DNA from: PWND01 sp964601515
GTDB taxonomy: Bacteria; Bacteroidota; Bacteroidia; Bacteroidales; UBA7960
Direction: 5' to 3'
Length of the DNA stretch: 12,955 nucleotides
NCBI GenBank assembly: GCA_964601515.1
Contig: CAZRNU010000087.1
Span: 1-12,955, forward strand
Under the pieces are notes generated by a model that saw nothing but the letters and a program-made list of their open reading frames with translations, did not search any database and had not been told where the DNA came from. Positions 6,472 to 12,955 of this stretch are shown here, piece after piece. The position numbers and the translations under genes were made by a program. Numbering within the stretch: position 1 is the first letter of the stretch; each line of letters starts with the position of its first letter.

Positions 6472-7476
6472 ATGGGAAAAATAAAAGTAGCAATTAACGG
6501 TTTTGGCCGTATCGGCAGATTGACATTCAGAGCGTCTCTGACAAGAAATAATATTGAAGTAGTTGTAGTAAACGACCTTACTAACAGTGCAACACTGGCA
6601 CATTTGTTAAAATACGATTCAGTTCATGGTAAATTCCCCGGAACTGTTGCTGCAGAAGGCGATTTTCTTGTTGTAAATGGCAAAAAGATTAGAGTATATG
6701 CAGAGAAAGACCCTGCAAACCTTCCATGGAAAGACCTTGGTATAGATGTAGTTGTAGAATCTACAGGTGTATTCCGCGACAGAGCAAAAATTTCAAAACA
6801 CCTTGAAGCAGGGGCAAAAAAAGTTGTACTTACTGTTCCTTCAAAAACTTCTGACGATGTTGACGCAACTGTTGTACTAGGCGTTAACAATCAAGACATT
6901 AAGCCGGAACATAAAATATTCTCAAATGCATCATGTACAACAAACTGCCTTGCTCCAGTTGCAAAAGTTCTTAATGATACTTTCGGAATTAAGCGCGGAT
7001 TGATGAACACTATTCATGCATACACAAATGACCAGATTATACTTGACGCGCCTCACAGTGATTTACGCCGTGCAAGAGCAGCTGCAATGTCTATCATTCC
7101 AACAACAACCGGAGCTGCTAAAGCTGTTTCATTATGCATTCCTGAATTGAAAGGAAAACTTGACGGATTTGCGATGAGAGTTCCTGTTTGCGATGGTTCT
7201 TGCGTTGACTTAACAGTAGAGCTTGAAAAAGAAACTACCAAAGAAGAAATCAATGCTGCAATTAAGAAAGCTGCCGAAGGTCCAATGAAGGGCATTCTTG
7301 AATACTGCGTAGATCCGATTGTTTCTATGGATATAATAGGCAATACACATTCATCAATTTTCGATAGCGGACTAACTCAGGTTATGAAAGGTAATTTCGT
7401 AAAAGTTGTTTCTTGGTACGACAATGAATACGGATATTCATGCAGAGTAGTAGATTTGATTGAGAAAATTATGTAA
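6472..7476 (+). CDS. gap: Glyceraldehyde-3-phosphate dehydrogenase (NAD-type, phosphorylating)
   Basis: This 334-residue enzyme oxidises glyceraldehyde-3-phosphate to 1,3-bisphosphoglycerate in glycolysis and runs in reverse in gluconeogenesis. Motifs run the full length: the Rossmann NGFGRIGR at 9-16, D35 in VVNDLTN (the Asp that favours NAD), the catalytic SNASCTTNC at 151-159 with C155 as nucleophile, H182 as its partner, SIIPTTTGAAKAV at 207-219, and KVVSWYDNEYGYS at 311-323. Length and all key residues are normal for the class I homotetrameric enzyme. It has its own promoter and is transcribed divergently from the symporter/oxidoreductase operon. It is followed closely by the palindromic repeat cluster, and no T-run terminator is visible behind it. 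Confidence 0.97.
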   Translation: MGKIKVAINGFGRIGRLTFRASLTRNNIEVVVVNDLTNSATLAHLLKYDSVHGKFPGTVAAEGDFLVVNGKKIRVYAEKDPANLPWKDLGIDVVVESTGVFRDRAKISKHLEAGAKKVVLTVPSKTSDDVDATVVLGVNNQDIKPEHKIFSNASCTTNCLAPVAKVLNDTFGIKRGLMNTIHAYTNDQIILDAPHSDLRRARAAAMSIIPTTTGAAKAVSLCIPELKGKLDGFAMRVPVCDGSCVDLTVELEKETTKEEINAAIKKAAEGPMKGILEYCVDPIVSMDIIGNTHSSIFDSGLTQVMKGNFVKVVSWYDNEYGYSCRVVDLIEKIM

Positions 7477-7485
7477 TTTTCATTG

Positions 7486-7585
7486 AATTGTAGAGACGCC
7501 ATGCTTGGCGTCTCGGCATATTCACAAAATGCACAATTGCGTAGAGACGCTTGGCGTCTCGGCATATTCACAAAATGCACAATTG
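7486..7585. repeat. Two tandem 46-49 bp units, each with a GTAGAGACG-type hairpin
   Basis: Unit 1 (7486-7534) and unit 2 (7535-7580) each begin AATTG, carry a palindrome (GAGACGCCA...TGGCGTCTC in unit 1), then the shared tail GGCATATTCACAAAATGCAC. A final AATTG closes at 7585. The 35 bp at 7505-7539 and 7551-7585 are identical with a 46-bp offset. Unit 2 lacks 5 bp (CATGC) in its hairpin top, leaving a 7-bp stem with a 3-nt loop. The array lies between gap and the convergent lpxH-like gene. No T-run follows, so it is not a standard terminator. Confidence 0.9.
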
Positions 7586-7589
7586 TTTA

Positions 7590-7614
7590 GAGACGCCAAG
7601 CATGGCGTCTCTAC
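7590..7614. repeat. Inverted third copy of the GTAGAGACG palindrome, overlapping the lpxH stop
   Basis: This 25-bp segment is the exact reverse complement of 7490-7514, so the cluster is bounded by perfect 25-bp inverted repeats that are themselves palindromic. A wider 12-bp match, GCGTAGAGACGC (7539-7550), is inverted at 7605-7616. The TAG stop of the lpxH-like gene (7613-7611, minus strand) and part of its last Ala codon lie within this repeat, so insertion of the element seems to have set the gene's end. Confidence 0.88.
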
Positions 7615-8375
7615 GCATTTATAGGGAAATATTTTAATTCCAATTTTTCACCATCCAAAACCACATAGGAATAATTTTTAAACCAATCGCCTGTATTAAA
7701 ATATTTAATTCCTTTTTGAATTTCAATTTCCATTGGTAAATGTCTGTGTCCGAATAGAAAATAATCGTAATGTTCTTTTTTAAGAACACTTTTACAATAT
7801 TGCACTAATCTTTCTTTTTCTTCTCCAAGAAATATTTCATCAGTAATTCCATTTGCCAGTCGGCTCTTTTTTGAGAAGTAAAGAGCAATTCTAGTCCCAA
7901 ATCCGGGATGTATATAGGAGAATAATTTCTGACAGACTCTTGATGAAAAAAATCTTTTCAACCTTTTATAGCCATTATCTCCGGGTCCAAGTCCGTCGCC
8001 ATGTCCGATAAGATATTGTTTATTATTTATACTTGCACAAACCGGTTTTCTATACATTTTCAAACCCAGTTCCTTTTCAAAATATCCAAATGCCCACATA
8101 TCGTGGTTACCTGTAAAATAATGAATATTAACTCCGTCGTCTGAAAGTTCTGCTAATTTCCCCAGCAATCTCACATATCCTCTGGGAATCACTGTTTTAT
8201 ATTCAAACCAAAAATCAAAAATATCTCCAAGAAGAAACAAATCAGAAGCATCATTTTTAATACTGTCTAAGAAAGAAACAATATGCTTTTCTCTAACAAG
8301 GCTTTGGGAATAGTCAGGAATACCCAAATGTGCATCGGAAATAAAAAATATCTTCTTTGAAGTATTGATCTTCAT
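7611..8375 (-). CDS. lpxH: UDP-2,3-diacylglucosamine diphosphatase, LpxH-like metallophosphatase
   Basis: This 254-residue calcineurin-fold phosphoesterase resembles LpxH, which cleaves UDP-2,3-diacylglucosamine to lipid X and UMP in lipid A synthesis at the inner membrane surface. The metal-binding series is complete: SDAHLG (D14, H16), GDIFDFW (D51, D54), GNHD (N90-D92), IGHGDG (H125) and FGHRH (H210, H212). The GDxFDFW and HGDG variants are those of LpxH rather than generic phosphodiesterases. It has no signal peptide. The ATG at 8375 starts just before the first motif and has no Shine-Dalgarno. It converges on gap. Its last codon and stop (GCG TAG) come from the repeat element, so the C-terminal residue may differ from the ancestral one. 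A related diphosphatase of unknown substrate is the alternative. Confidence 0.82.
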   Translation of the reverse strand: MKINTSKKIFFISDAHLGIPDYSQSLVREKHIVSFLDSIKNDASDLFLLGDIFDFWFEYKTVIPRGYVRLLGKLAELSDDGVNIHYFTGNHDMWAFGYFEKELGLKMYRKPVCASINNKQYLIGHGDGLGPGDNGYKRLKRFFSSRVCQKLFSYIHPGFGTRIALYFSKKSRLANGITDEIFLGEEKERLVQYCKSVLKKEHYDYFLFGHRHLPMEIEIQKGIKYFNTGDWFKNYSYVVLDGEKLELKYFPINA

Positions 8376-8394
8376 TTTCTGTTTTATTGTGCTA

Positions 8395-8402
8395 CAAATA
8401 TA
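8395..8402 (-). promoter_or_regulatory. Possible -7 element for the lpxH-like gene
   Basis: The minus strand reads TATATTTG, a full match to TAnnTTTG, 19 bp before the ATG. No TTG stands at the right distance upstream, so the -33 part is missing or weak. The leader would be only about 15 nt. Confidence 0.35.
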
Positions 8403-8435
8403 AGTTCAATTATTTAAACTAACAGTAATTTCTGC

Positions 8436-8470
8436 TTTTTGCTATATGCTTTTCAATAAAGTAGCAAAAA
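8436..8470. repeat. 9-bp inverted repeat in the lpxH/DUF3857 divergent region
   Basis: TTTTTGCTA (8436-8444) and TAGCAAAAA (8462-8470) are perfect inverted repeats around a 17-bp spacer. They lie roughly midway between the two divergent genes, where an operator could sit. In this AT-rich stretch a chance match is possible. No convincing plus-strand promoter for the gene at 8552 was found. TATTTTAG at 8484-8491 is one mismatch from the -7 consensus. Confidence 0.3.
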
Positions 8471-8551
8471 ACAAAAAAAATAGTATTTTAGCAGAATGAA
8501 AGAGTGCTTTTATATATTTCGAAGTAAGCTTCATTAATAAAAATCATTTTT

Positions 8552-10603
8552 ATGAAAATCATTTCTACTACCAGAACTTTTTTATTTGCTTATTCGATAA
8601 TTATTCTACTTTTTACCGCATTTAATTCATTTTCTCAAAAACCAAATTTTGAATTTGGAAAAATAAAAAAAGAACAATTCGATTTAGAAAATTACAGGGC
8701 AAAATATCCAGGCGCACCGGCTGTAGTAATAAGTGATTTTGGGCATTGTAAATTTAAACTATGCGAAAGAAGCGGAGTTTTCCAATTTATTTTCACAAAA
8801 TCAACAAGAATAATAATTTTAAATGAATTAGGATTAGACTACGGCGACATTAGCATTCCCTACTATGAAACTAAAGACAATCGAGATTTGATATCCACTT
8901 TTACAGCAAACGTTTATAATTTATCAGACGATAAAATAAAAAAACAAAGTATTAAACAAAAAGCCGGCTACACAACAGATTTAAAAAATAACTGGAAAGT
9001 TCTAAATTTTTCTTTACCAGGTGTAAAGTCAGGTAGCATAATTGAATACACTTATAAAATAGTATCAGACTTTCCTGAATACTTGCCTGACTGGAGATTC
9101 CAAAGAAGCATACCGGTAATATACAGTGAGTTTAATTTAGATTTACCTTCTATTTTTATTTACAGGATGTCATACAGGGGATATGAAAAGCTACACACAA
9201 ATAATCAAAAAGCTTATATGGAAACACTTAAGCTCTATAGAAAAAGTAATGTTTATGGCAATAAAACAACTGATGCTGGGTATTATTTAATTAATATAAA
9301 CAGCACAAAATTTAGCTGGGTGGCTAAAAATCTGCCTGCATTAGTAATTGAATCTCACATAGATAACATAGACAACTATGCCTCAGTTATGACATTTGAA
9401 TTAATAAGTTATGACAGATATGATGATACGACTCCACCTAAACATATAGCAAATTCATGGGAAGATGTATTGATTTATTTAAATAAAAAGAAAGGCTTCG
9501 GCGACTATTTAATCAACGCTCCTGCAGTTGTATATAAAGAATTTGAGCTTAAATCATCATCTGATTTCAACACAGACCTACAAAATGCTTTTAACGCAGT
9601 TACTTCAAGAGTTGCTTGGAATAAAAGTAATAGTTTACTTGCTCAAAATTCTGTTTCTGATGTTATAAAAAATGGAAGCGGCAATAGTGCTGAAATAAAT
9701 CTATTATTGTGTGCATTACTTAGAAATATGGGACTGAATGCTCACCCTGTTGCACTTAGTACTGTAAATAATATCAGACTATTAAACTCCCCAACATATT
9801 CAGATTTAAACTATATTATAGTAGCTGTTTATGACGAAAACAACAATATTGTTTTACTTGATGCTACAGATCCTGATTTGCCTGTTGGATATATTCCAAT
9901 AAGAGCTATAAATGGGAAGGGCTATGTTATGATGCACCCAAAAGTGCAAGCAATCAATTTATTAAACCCGGAGCCAAAAACATTTATCAAGAATTACCAT
10001 CTCACCCTGAATGCTGATGGAACCTTCGAAGGTACTTTCCAAAACAAATACCTTCAATACAACAGCTATCTATTAAACAAGGATTATAAAAAGGATGGGA
10101 AAGAAGAATTCTTAAGCTCTTGGGAATCAATTCCGGGTTTAGATATGATAGATTATAATATTTTGCCACCTAAAACACCCGGAGACCCGTTTATTACTGA
10201 GGGTAGCTTTAAACTCGAAGGATTTGCTCAACTTATTAATAATGAAATGTTCTTTGAACCTTTACTGTTTGAATCAATTAAAGAACATGAATTTAAACAA
10301 GAAACCAGAAAATACCCGATTGAATATTTTGTTGCTTCAAATGAAGAAATAAATATAACGATTGTACTTCCTGATAACATTAAATTAATTGAATTGCCTC
10401 GTCCTATTAGGGATCAATGGACCAGAGCTTTTTCTTATGATATGACGGTTATTGAACAAGAAAACAAAATCATCATAAGCTCTAAGAAACAAATGCTTAA
10501 CACTAGAATTCCACCGGAAAACTATAATGATTTTGTGGAATTTCTCAATCGAATTGTTAGTGGCAATAAACAAAAAATATCGTTGATAAATACAAGTTTA
10601 TAG
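8552..10603 (+). CDS. Exported DUF3857/transglutaminase-fold protein, first of a tandem pair
   Basis: This 683-residue protein has a hydrophobic N-terminal segment (about 9-25) followed by SFSQ, a typical Bacteroidota signal-peptide end, so it is likely periplasmic. The order matches Bacteroidota DUF3857 proteins: a beta-rich DUF3857 domain (about 55-290), a transglutaminase-like core (about 340-450), and a beta-rich C-terminal domain (about 560-670). In the core, the block GNSAEINLLLCALLRNMG (377-394) is where transglutaminases have GxC. Here the Cys position is Ser379. The usual His is replaced in DLNYIIVAV (418-426), while the Asp of LDATD (D437) is kept. A catalytic transglutaminase or protease role is therefore unlikely, and it is more plausibly a binding or structural protein. 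The function of the family is not established. The next gene is a paralog 57 bp downstream. Confidence 0.82.
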   Translation: MKIISTTRTFLFAYSIIILLFTAFNSFSQKPNFEFGKIKKEQFDLENYRAKYPGAPAVVISDFGHCKFKLCERSGVFQFIFTKSTRIIILNELGLDYGDISIPYYETKDNRDLISTFTANVYNLSDDKIKKQSIKQKAGYTTDLKNNWKVLNFSLPGVKSGSIIEYTYKIVSDFPEYLPDWRFQRSIPVIYSEFNLDLPSIFIYRMSYRGYEKLHTNNQKAYMETLKLYRKSNVYGNKTTDAGYYLININSTKFSWVAKNLPALVIESHIDNIDNYASVMTFELISYDRYDDTTPPKHIANSWEDVLIYLNKKKGFGDYLINAPAVVYKEFELKSSSDFNTDLQNAFNAVTSRVAWNKSNSLLAQNSVSDVIKNGSGNSAEINLLLCALLRNMGLNAHPVALSTVNNIRLLNSPTYSDLNYIIVAVYDENNNIVLLDATDPDLPVGYIPIRAINGKGYVMMHPKVQAINLLNPEPKTFIKNYHLTLNADGTFEGTFQNKYLQYNSYLLNKDYKKDGKEEFLSSWESIPGLDMIDYNILPPKTPGDPFITEGSFKLEGFAQLINNEMFFEPLLFESIKEHEFKQETRKYPIEYFVASNEEINITIVLPDNIKLIELPRPIRDQWTRAFSYDMTVIEQENKIIISSKKQMLNTRIPPENYNDFVEFLNRIVSGNKQKISLINTSL

Positions 10604-10660
10604 TACCTTTATAAATAACAACCCAATTTTGTGTAAAACAATTTTTTAAATGAACAAGTT

Positions 10661-12706
10661 ATGAAGATTAATAAAATTTCGCTTTTTGCATTTATACTAA
10701 TTATCCTTGTTGCAACAAGTAATTCCATTTCTCAAAAACCTGTTTTTGAATATGGAAAAATATCAGCTAAGGATATTGATATTGAAAAATATAAGCAGAA
10801 ATATCCGGATGCACCTGCTGTTGTTATTGGAGATATCGGTGAATGTAAGTTTAATATGGAAACAGTTGATCATGTACTCGCAAAGTTTCAATATGTTTTC
10901 ATACAAACCACCAGAATTATAATACTTAATGAGAAAGGACTTGATTATGGAAATATATCCATTCCATATTATGAAGGAGAAAACTCAAAAATGACGATAA
11001 CTAATTTTCGAGCAAATGTGCACAATCTTAAATCAGGGAAAGTAAGTTCAACAAGAATAAGACAAAGAGATGGCAGCATAATAGAATATGAGAGCCAGAT
11101 GAGGACTTTGAATTATTCTTTGCCCGATATTGCTCCAGGATCTGTAATTGAATACAGATATACAATAGTATCAGATTTCTACAGAAGGTTGCCGGAGTGG
11201 AAATTTCAATCAGTAATTCCTGTCGAACACAGCGAATACAACCTCGATTTGCCTGCATTTTTTAATTACAGACTAAGGTATCGTGGTTATGAGGAACTTG
11301 CAGTTAACACTCAACGAGCATACACAGAATCAATGAGCTACAGAAAAACATCAGTAGTTTATGGAAAAACTGTTGATTCAGACATTATAAAAGTGTCTGT
11401 ACCGGGTACTAGATACAGATGGGTTGCTAAAAATATGCCTGCACTTGTTTCTGAGCCATTTATTGACAATATCCATAATTACGCATCAGCAATTTCTTTC
11501 GAGCTTCTCTCTATGGATATAACTCAATACGACCATAATACAGTAGTTACACATTATGCAAATAACTGGAATGAAGTTGCATCAGCACTAAATGGGCATA
11601 ATGACTTTGGGGGCTATTGGATACAAGCTGCCTCAACAATAGCCAATACATTTAGTCTACAAGCTACCGGGAATTTTGAAAATGATATCAATAATGCATA
11701 CAATGAGTTGCAAAAGAAAATTAAATGGAACAAAAACAACAGTGTAACTGCCAGAAGAACACCCGCAGAAGTAATTTCGAGAGGAAATGGTAATAGTGCA
11801 GAGATAAATCTATTGTTGTGTGCATTGCTTAGAAATATGGGGATTAATGCTGATCCTGTAGTATTAAGCACTGTAGATAATATCAAATTGTCAGAAAGTC
11901 CAACATTCTCAGAGTTAAATTACGTAATTGTAGCAGTACCGGATAGTAATGGAAAAAATATTTTTCTTGATGCAACAGAACTTTATCTTCCGGCCGGATA
12001 TCTGCCAATTCGTGCTTTAAATGGTAAAGCTGTAATTTTAACCGCAACCAGAGCAAATATTATAAATATCTCCAACCCTGAACCTAGAAAAACAGTTAAG
12101 AATTATACAGTTACAATGAATGAATCGGGCGACTTTGAAGGGAGCTTCGAAAATCATTACTTACTGTATAATAGTTATCTGTCAATGAAAGATTACAATA
12201 TAAAAGGCAAGGAATATTTCAAAACAAATTTCACATCAATTGAAGGTTTAAATCTGAAAGAACACGAAATAATAACACCTGAAAAACCGGGAGAAGCTTT
12301 TGTTATAAAAGGAAAATTTTCTCTAAAAAATGCAACAAAAACAGAAAACAATGAAATATCTTTTCTTCCATTACTTTTTGAAGCAATAACAGAACATGCA
12401 TTTACAAGTGAAACAAGAAGATATCCAATTGAGTTTTTTGTTCCTGAAACCGAAGAAATAACATTTACAATTGAGCTTCCAAATAACTTAAGAATAAAAA
12501 GTATCCCTGAACCACACACTATATTATGGGGAAGAACTTTTTCGTATGATTACAAAATAAGCGATGATGAGAAGACTATAACTATCAGTACCAGAAGAGA
12601 TATTAATGAAGCAACTGTACAGGCCGACAGATATAATGGCATCTTAGATTTCCACAACAGAATATTAATAAAAAACTTAGAGGAAATAATATTGGAAATA
12701 AAATAA
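10661..12706 (+). CDS. Exported DUF3857/transglutaminase-fold protein, second of a tandem pair
   Basis: This 681-residue paralog of the preceding gene aligns almost without gaps: the GNSAEINLLLCALLRNMG block is again at 377-394 and the LDAT Asp at 437. A hydrophobic N-terminus (about 6-20) followed by SISQ indicates export. Motifs shared with the first copy include KYPxAPAVVI near 48-56, IIILNExGLDYG near 86-98, GYxPIRAxNGK near 446-456 and the EFFEP/SFLPLLFE-like C-terminal block. Overall similarity is clear but moderate, which indicates an old tandem duplication. The catalytic Cys is again Ser379 and the His is again replaced (ELNYVIVAV). The 57-bp gap holds no terminator, so the two may share a transcript. 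No function can be assigned beyond the fold; a cell-envelope role is inferred from the signal peptide. Confidence 0.82.
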   Translation: MKINKISLFAFILIILVATSNSISQKPVFEYGKISAKDIDIEKYKQKYPDAPAVVIGDIGECKFNMETVDHVLAKFQYVFIQTTRIIILNEKGLDYGNISIPYYEGENSKMTITNFRANVHNLKSGKVSSTRIRQRDGSIIEYESQMRTLNYSLPDIAPGSVIEYRYTIVSDFYRRLPEWKFQSVIPVEHSEYNLDLPAFFNYRLRYRGYEELAVNTQRAYTESMSYRKTSVVYGKTVDSDIIKVSVPGTRYRWVAKNMPALVSEPFIDNIHNYASAISFELLSMDITQYDHNTVVTHYANNWNEVASALNGHNDFGGYWIQAASTIANTFSLQATGNFENDINNAYNELQKKIKWNKNNSVTARRTPAEVISRGNGNSAEINLLLCALLRNMGINADPVVLSTVDNIKLSESPTFSELNYVIVAVPDSNGKNIFLDATELYLPAGYLPIRALNGKAVILTATRANIINISNPEPRKTVKNYTVTMNESGDFEGSFENHYLLYNSYLSMKDYNIKGKEYFKTNFTSIEGLNLKEHEIITPEKPGEAFVIKGKFSLKNATKTENNEISFLPLLFEAITEHAFTSETRRYPIEFFVPETEEITFTIELPNNLRIKSIPEPHTILWGRTFSYDYKISDDEKTITISTRRDINEATVQADRYNGILDFHNRILIKNLEEIILEIK

Positions 12707-12707
12707 T

Positions 12708-12715
12708 TAAATTTG
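12708..12715 (+). promoter_or_regulatory. -7 element of the tRNA-Pro promoter
   Basis: TAAATTTG matches TAnnTTTG and lies 10 bp before the first tRNA base, so transcription would start about 6 nt upstream of the tRNA. It begins 1 bp after the TAA stop of the preceding gene. No TTG lies at 19-21 bp upstream (the nearest is 13 bp away), so the -33 part is weak. Confidence 0.5.
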
Positions 12716-12725
12716 CACCCATATT

Positions 12726-12799
12726 CGGGGTGTAGCGCAGCCCGGTAGCGCGCTTCGTTCGGGACGAAGAGGCCGGAGGTTCGAGTCCTCTCACCCCGA
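12726..12799 (+). tRNA. tRNA-Pro, anticodon CGG
   Basis: The 74-nt sequence folds as a full cloverleaf. The acceptor stem is CGGGGTG/CACCCCG (12726-12732 with 12792-12798) and the D stem is GCGC/GCGC. The anticodon stem CTTCG/CGAAG has loop TTCGGGA, giving anticodon CGG, which reads CCG. The T arm is GGAGG-TTCGAGT-CCTCT with one G-T pair. The C1-G72 pair and discriminator A are characteristic of bacterial tRNA-Pro, and it closely resembles E. coli proK. The 3' CCA is not encoded (ACTTT follows) and must be added enzymatically. Confidence 0.97.
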
Positions 12800-12804
12800 C
12801 TTTT

Positions 12805-12847
12805 AAAAACCGTGATTGCTTAATTTATATGCAGTTACGGTTTTTTT
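12805..12847 (+). terminator. Intrinsic terminator of tRNA-Pro
   Basis: AAAAACCGTGATTGC (12805-12819) pairs with GCAGTTACGGTTTTT (12831-12845) through 15 positions, two of them G-U in RNA, around an 11-nt loop. A run of seven T closes it at 12841-12847. It begins 5 nt after the tRNA. The A-run on the left arm could also support termination from the opposite strand. Confidence 0.85.
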
Positions 12848-12918
12848 ATCAACTTTTTTCTAAAAAAGACAACAATAATTCTTTGAATTTATTTTTTGCT
12901 TATGAGACGTGCCATTAT

Positions 12919-12948
12919 GTAGAGTCACGCCTGCAGGCGTGGCTCTAC
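12919..12948. repeat. GTAGAG-type palindromic repeat near the window end
   Basis: GTAGAGTCACGCCTG is followed directly by CAGGCGTGGCTCTAC. This is a 30-bp palindrome with one mismatched pair (T12925/G12942, G-U in one RNA strand). It shares GTAGAG...ACGCC...GGCGT...CTCTAC with the cluster at 7490-7614 and probably belongs to the same or a sister family. The 70 bp between it and the tRNA terminator show no gene. Confidence 0.75.
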
Positions 12949-12955
12949 GTGGATT

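Noticed and set aside
7053..7343. Minus-strand open frames within gap and other long genes
   Set aside because: They are antisense shadows of genes with full-length motif support; no start signals or family motifs.
7490..7514. Terminator for gap
   Set aside because: The hairpin is good, but no T-run follows on either strand, and the same sequence recurs as a repeat, so a repeat element explains it better.
7486..7585. CRISPR-like array
   Set aside because: Only two units. The parts between hairpins are identical rather than unique spacers, and no cas gene is nearby.
8540..8564. 10-bp direct repeat AAAATCATTT on both sides of the DUF3857 start codon
   Set aside because: Low complexity in an AT-rich leader, with no supporting context.
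10604..10660. Promoter for the second DUF3857 gene (CAATTTTG near 10624-10631)
   Set aside because: One mismatch at the key first base and no TTG at the right distance. Read-through from the first paralog is simpler.

Overview
The window is AT-rich and reads as the chromosome of a Bacteroidota bacterium, probably an anaerobe or facultative anaerobe. Four things point there. Several upstream regions carry the Bacteroidota promoter form (TTG or TTTG, about 19-20 bp, then TAnnTTTG). Most genes lack a Shine-Dalgarno sequence. Two secreted DUF3857/transglutaminase-like proteins of a Bacteroidota type are present. A ferredoxin-linked 2-oxoacid oxidoreductase suggests ferredoxin-based metabolism. 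No phage, CRISPR or integrase signal was seen.

Layout. Positions 1-1015 (+) hold the tail of an unidentified gene and a SirB1-like transglutaminase-fold protein, closed by a strong bidirectional terminator. Positions 1043-6206 (-) form a four-gene operon: a sodium:solute symporter, a class III (CaiB/BaiF) CoA-transferase, a 2-oxoacid:ferredoxin oxidoreductase alpha subunit, and a beta subunit with the gamma domain fused to its C-terminus. A 265-bp divergent control region (6207-6471) separates this operon from gap (glyceraldehyde-3-phosphate dehydrogenase, 6472-7476, +). It holds two facing Bacteroidota-type promoters, a 40-bp near-palindrome at the predicted 5' end of the operon transcript, and a 17-bp palindrome between the promoters. 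Positions 7486-7614 are a cluster of GTAGAGACG-type palindromic repeats at the convergent end of gap and an lpxH-like gene (7611-8375, -). Positions 8552-12706 (+) are two tandem paralogs of exported DUF3857/transglutaminase-fold proteins whose catalytic Cys and His are replaced. A tRNA-Pro(CGG) follows with its own terminator, and another small palindromic repeat ends the window.

How the genes may work together. The operon looks like a module for moving a carboxylate or 2-oxoacid into or out of the acyl-CoA pool. The symporter would import the acid, the CoA-transferase would exchange CoA between acids, and the oxidoreductase would interconvert 2-oxoacid plus CoA with acyl-CoA, CO2 and reduced ferredoxin. 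The substrate cannot be read from the sequence. The most unusual points are the beta-gamma fusion, a perfect 8-copy hexamer repeat that forms the whole symporter/CoA-transferase junction, strong Shine-Dalgarno sites only on the two oxidoreductase genes, and the palindrome starting at the predicted transcription start. Two genes (symporter and lpxH) end in stop codons supplied by repeat DNA.
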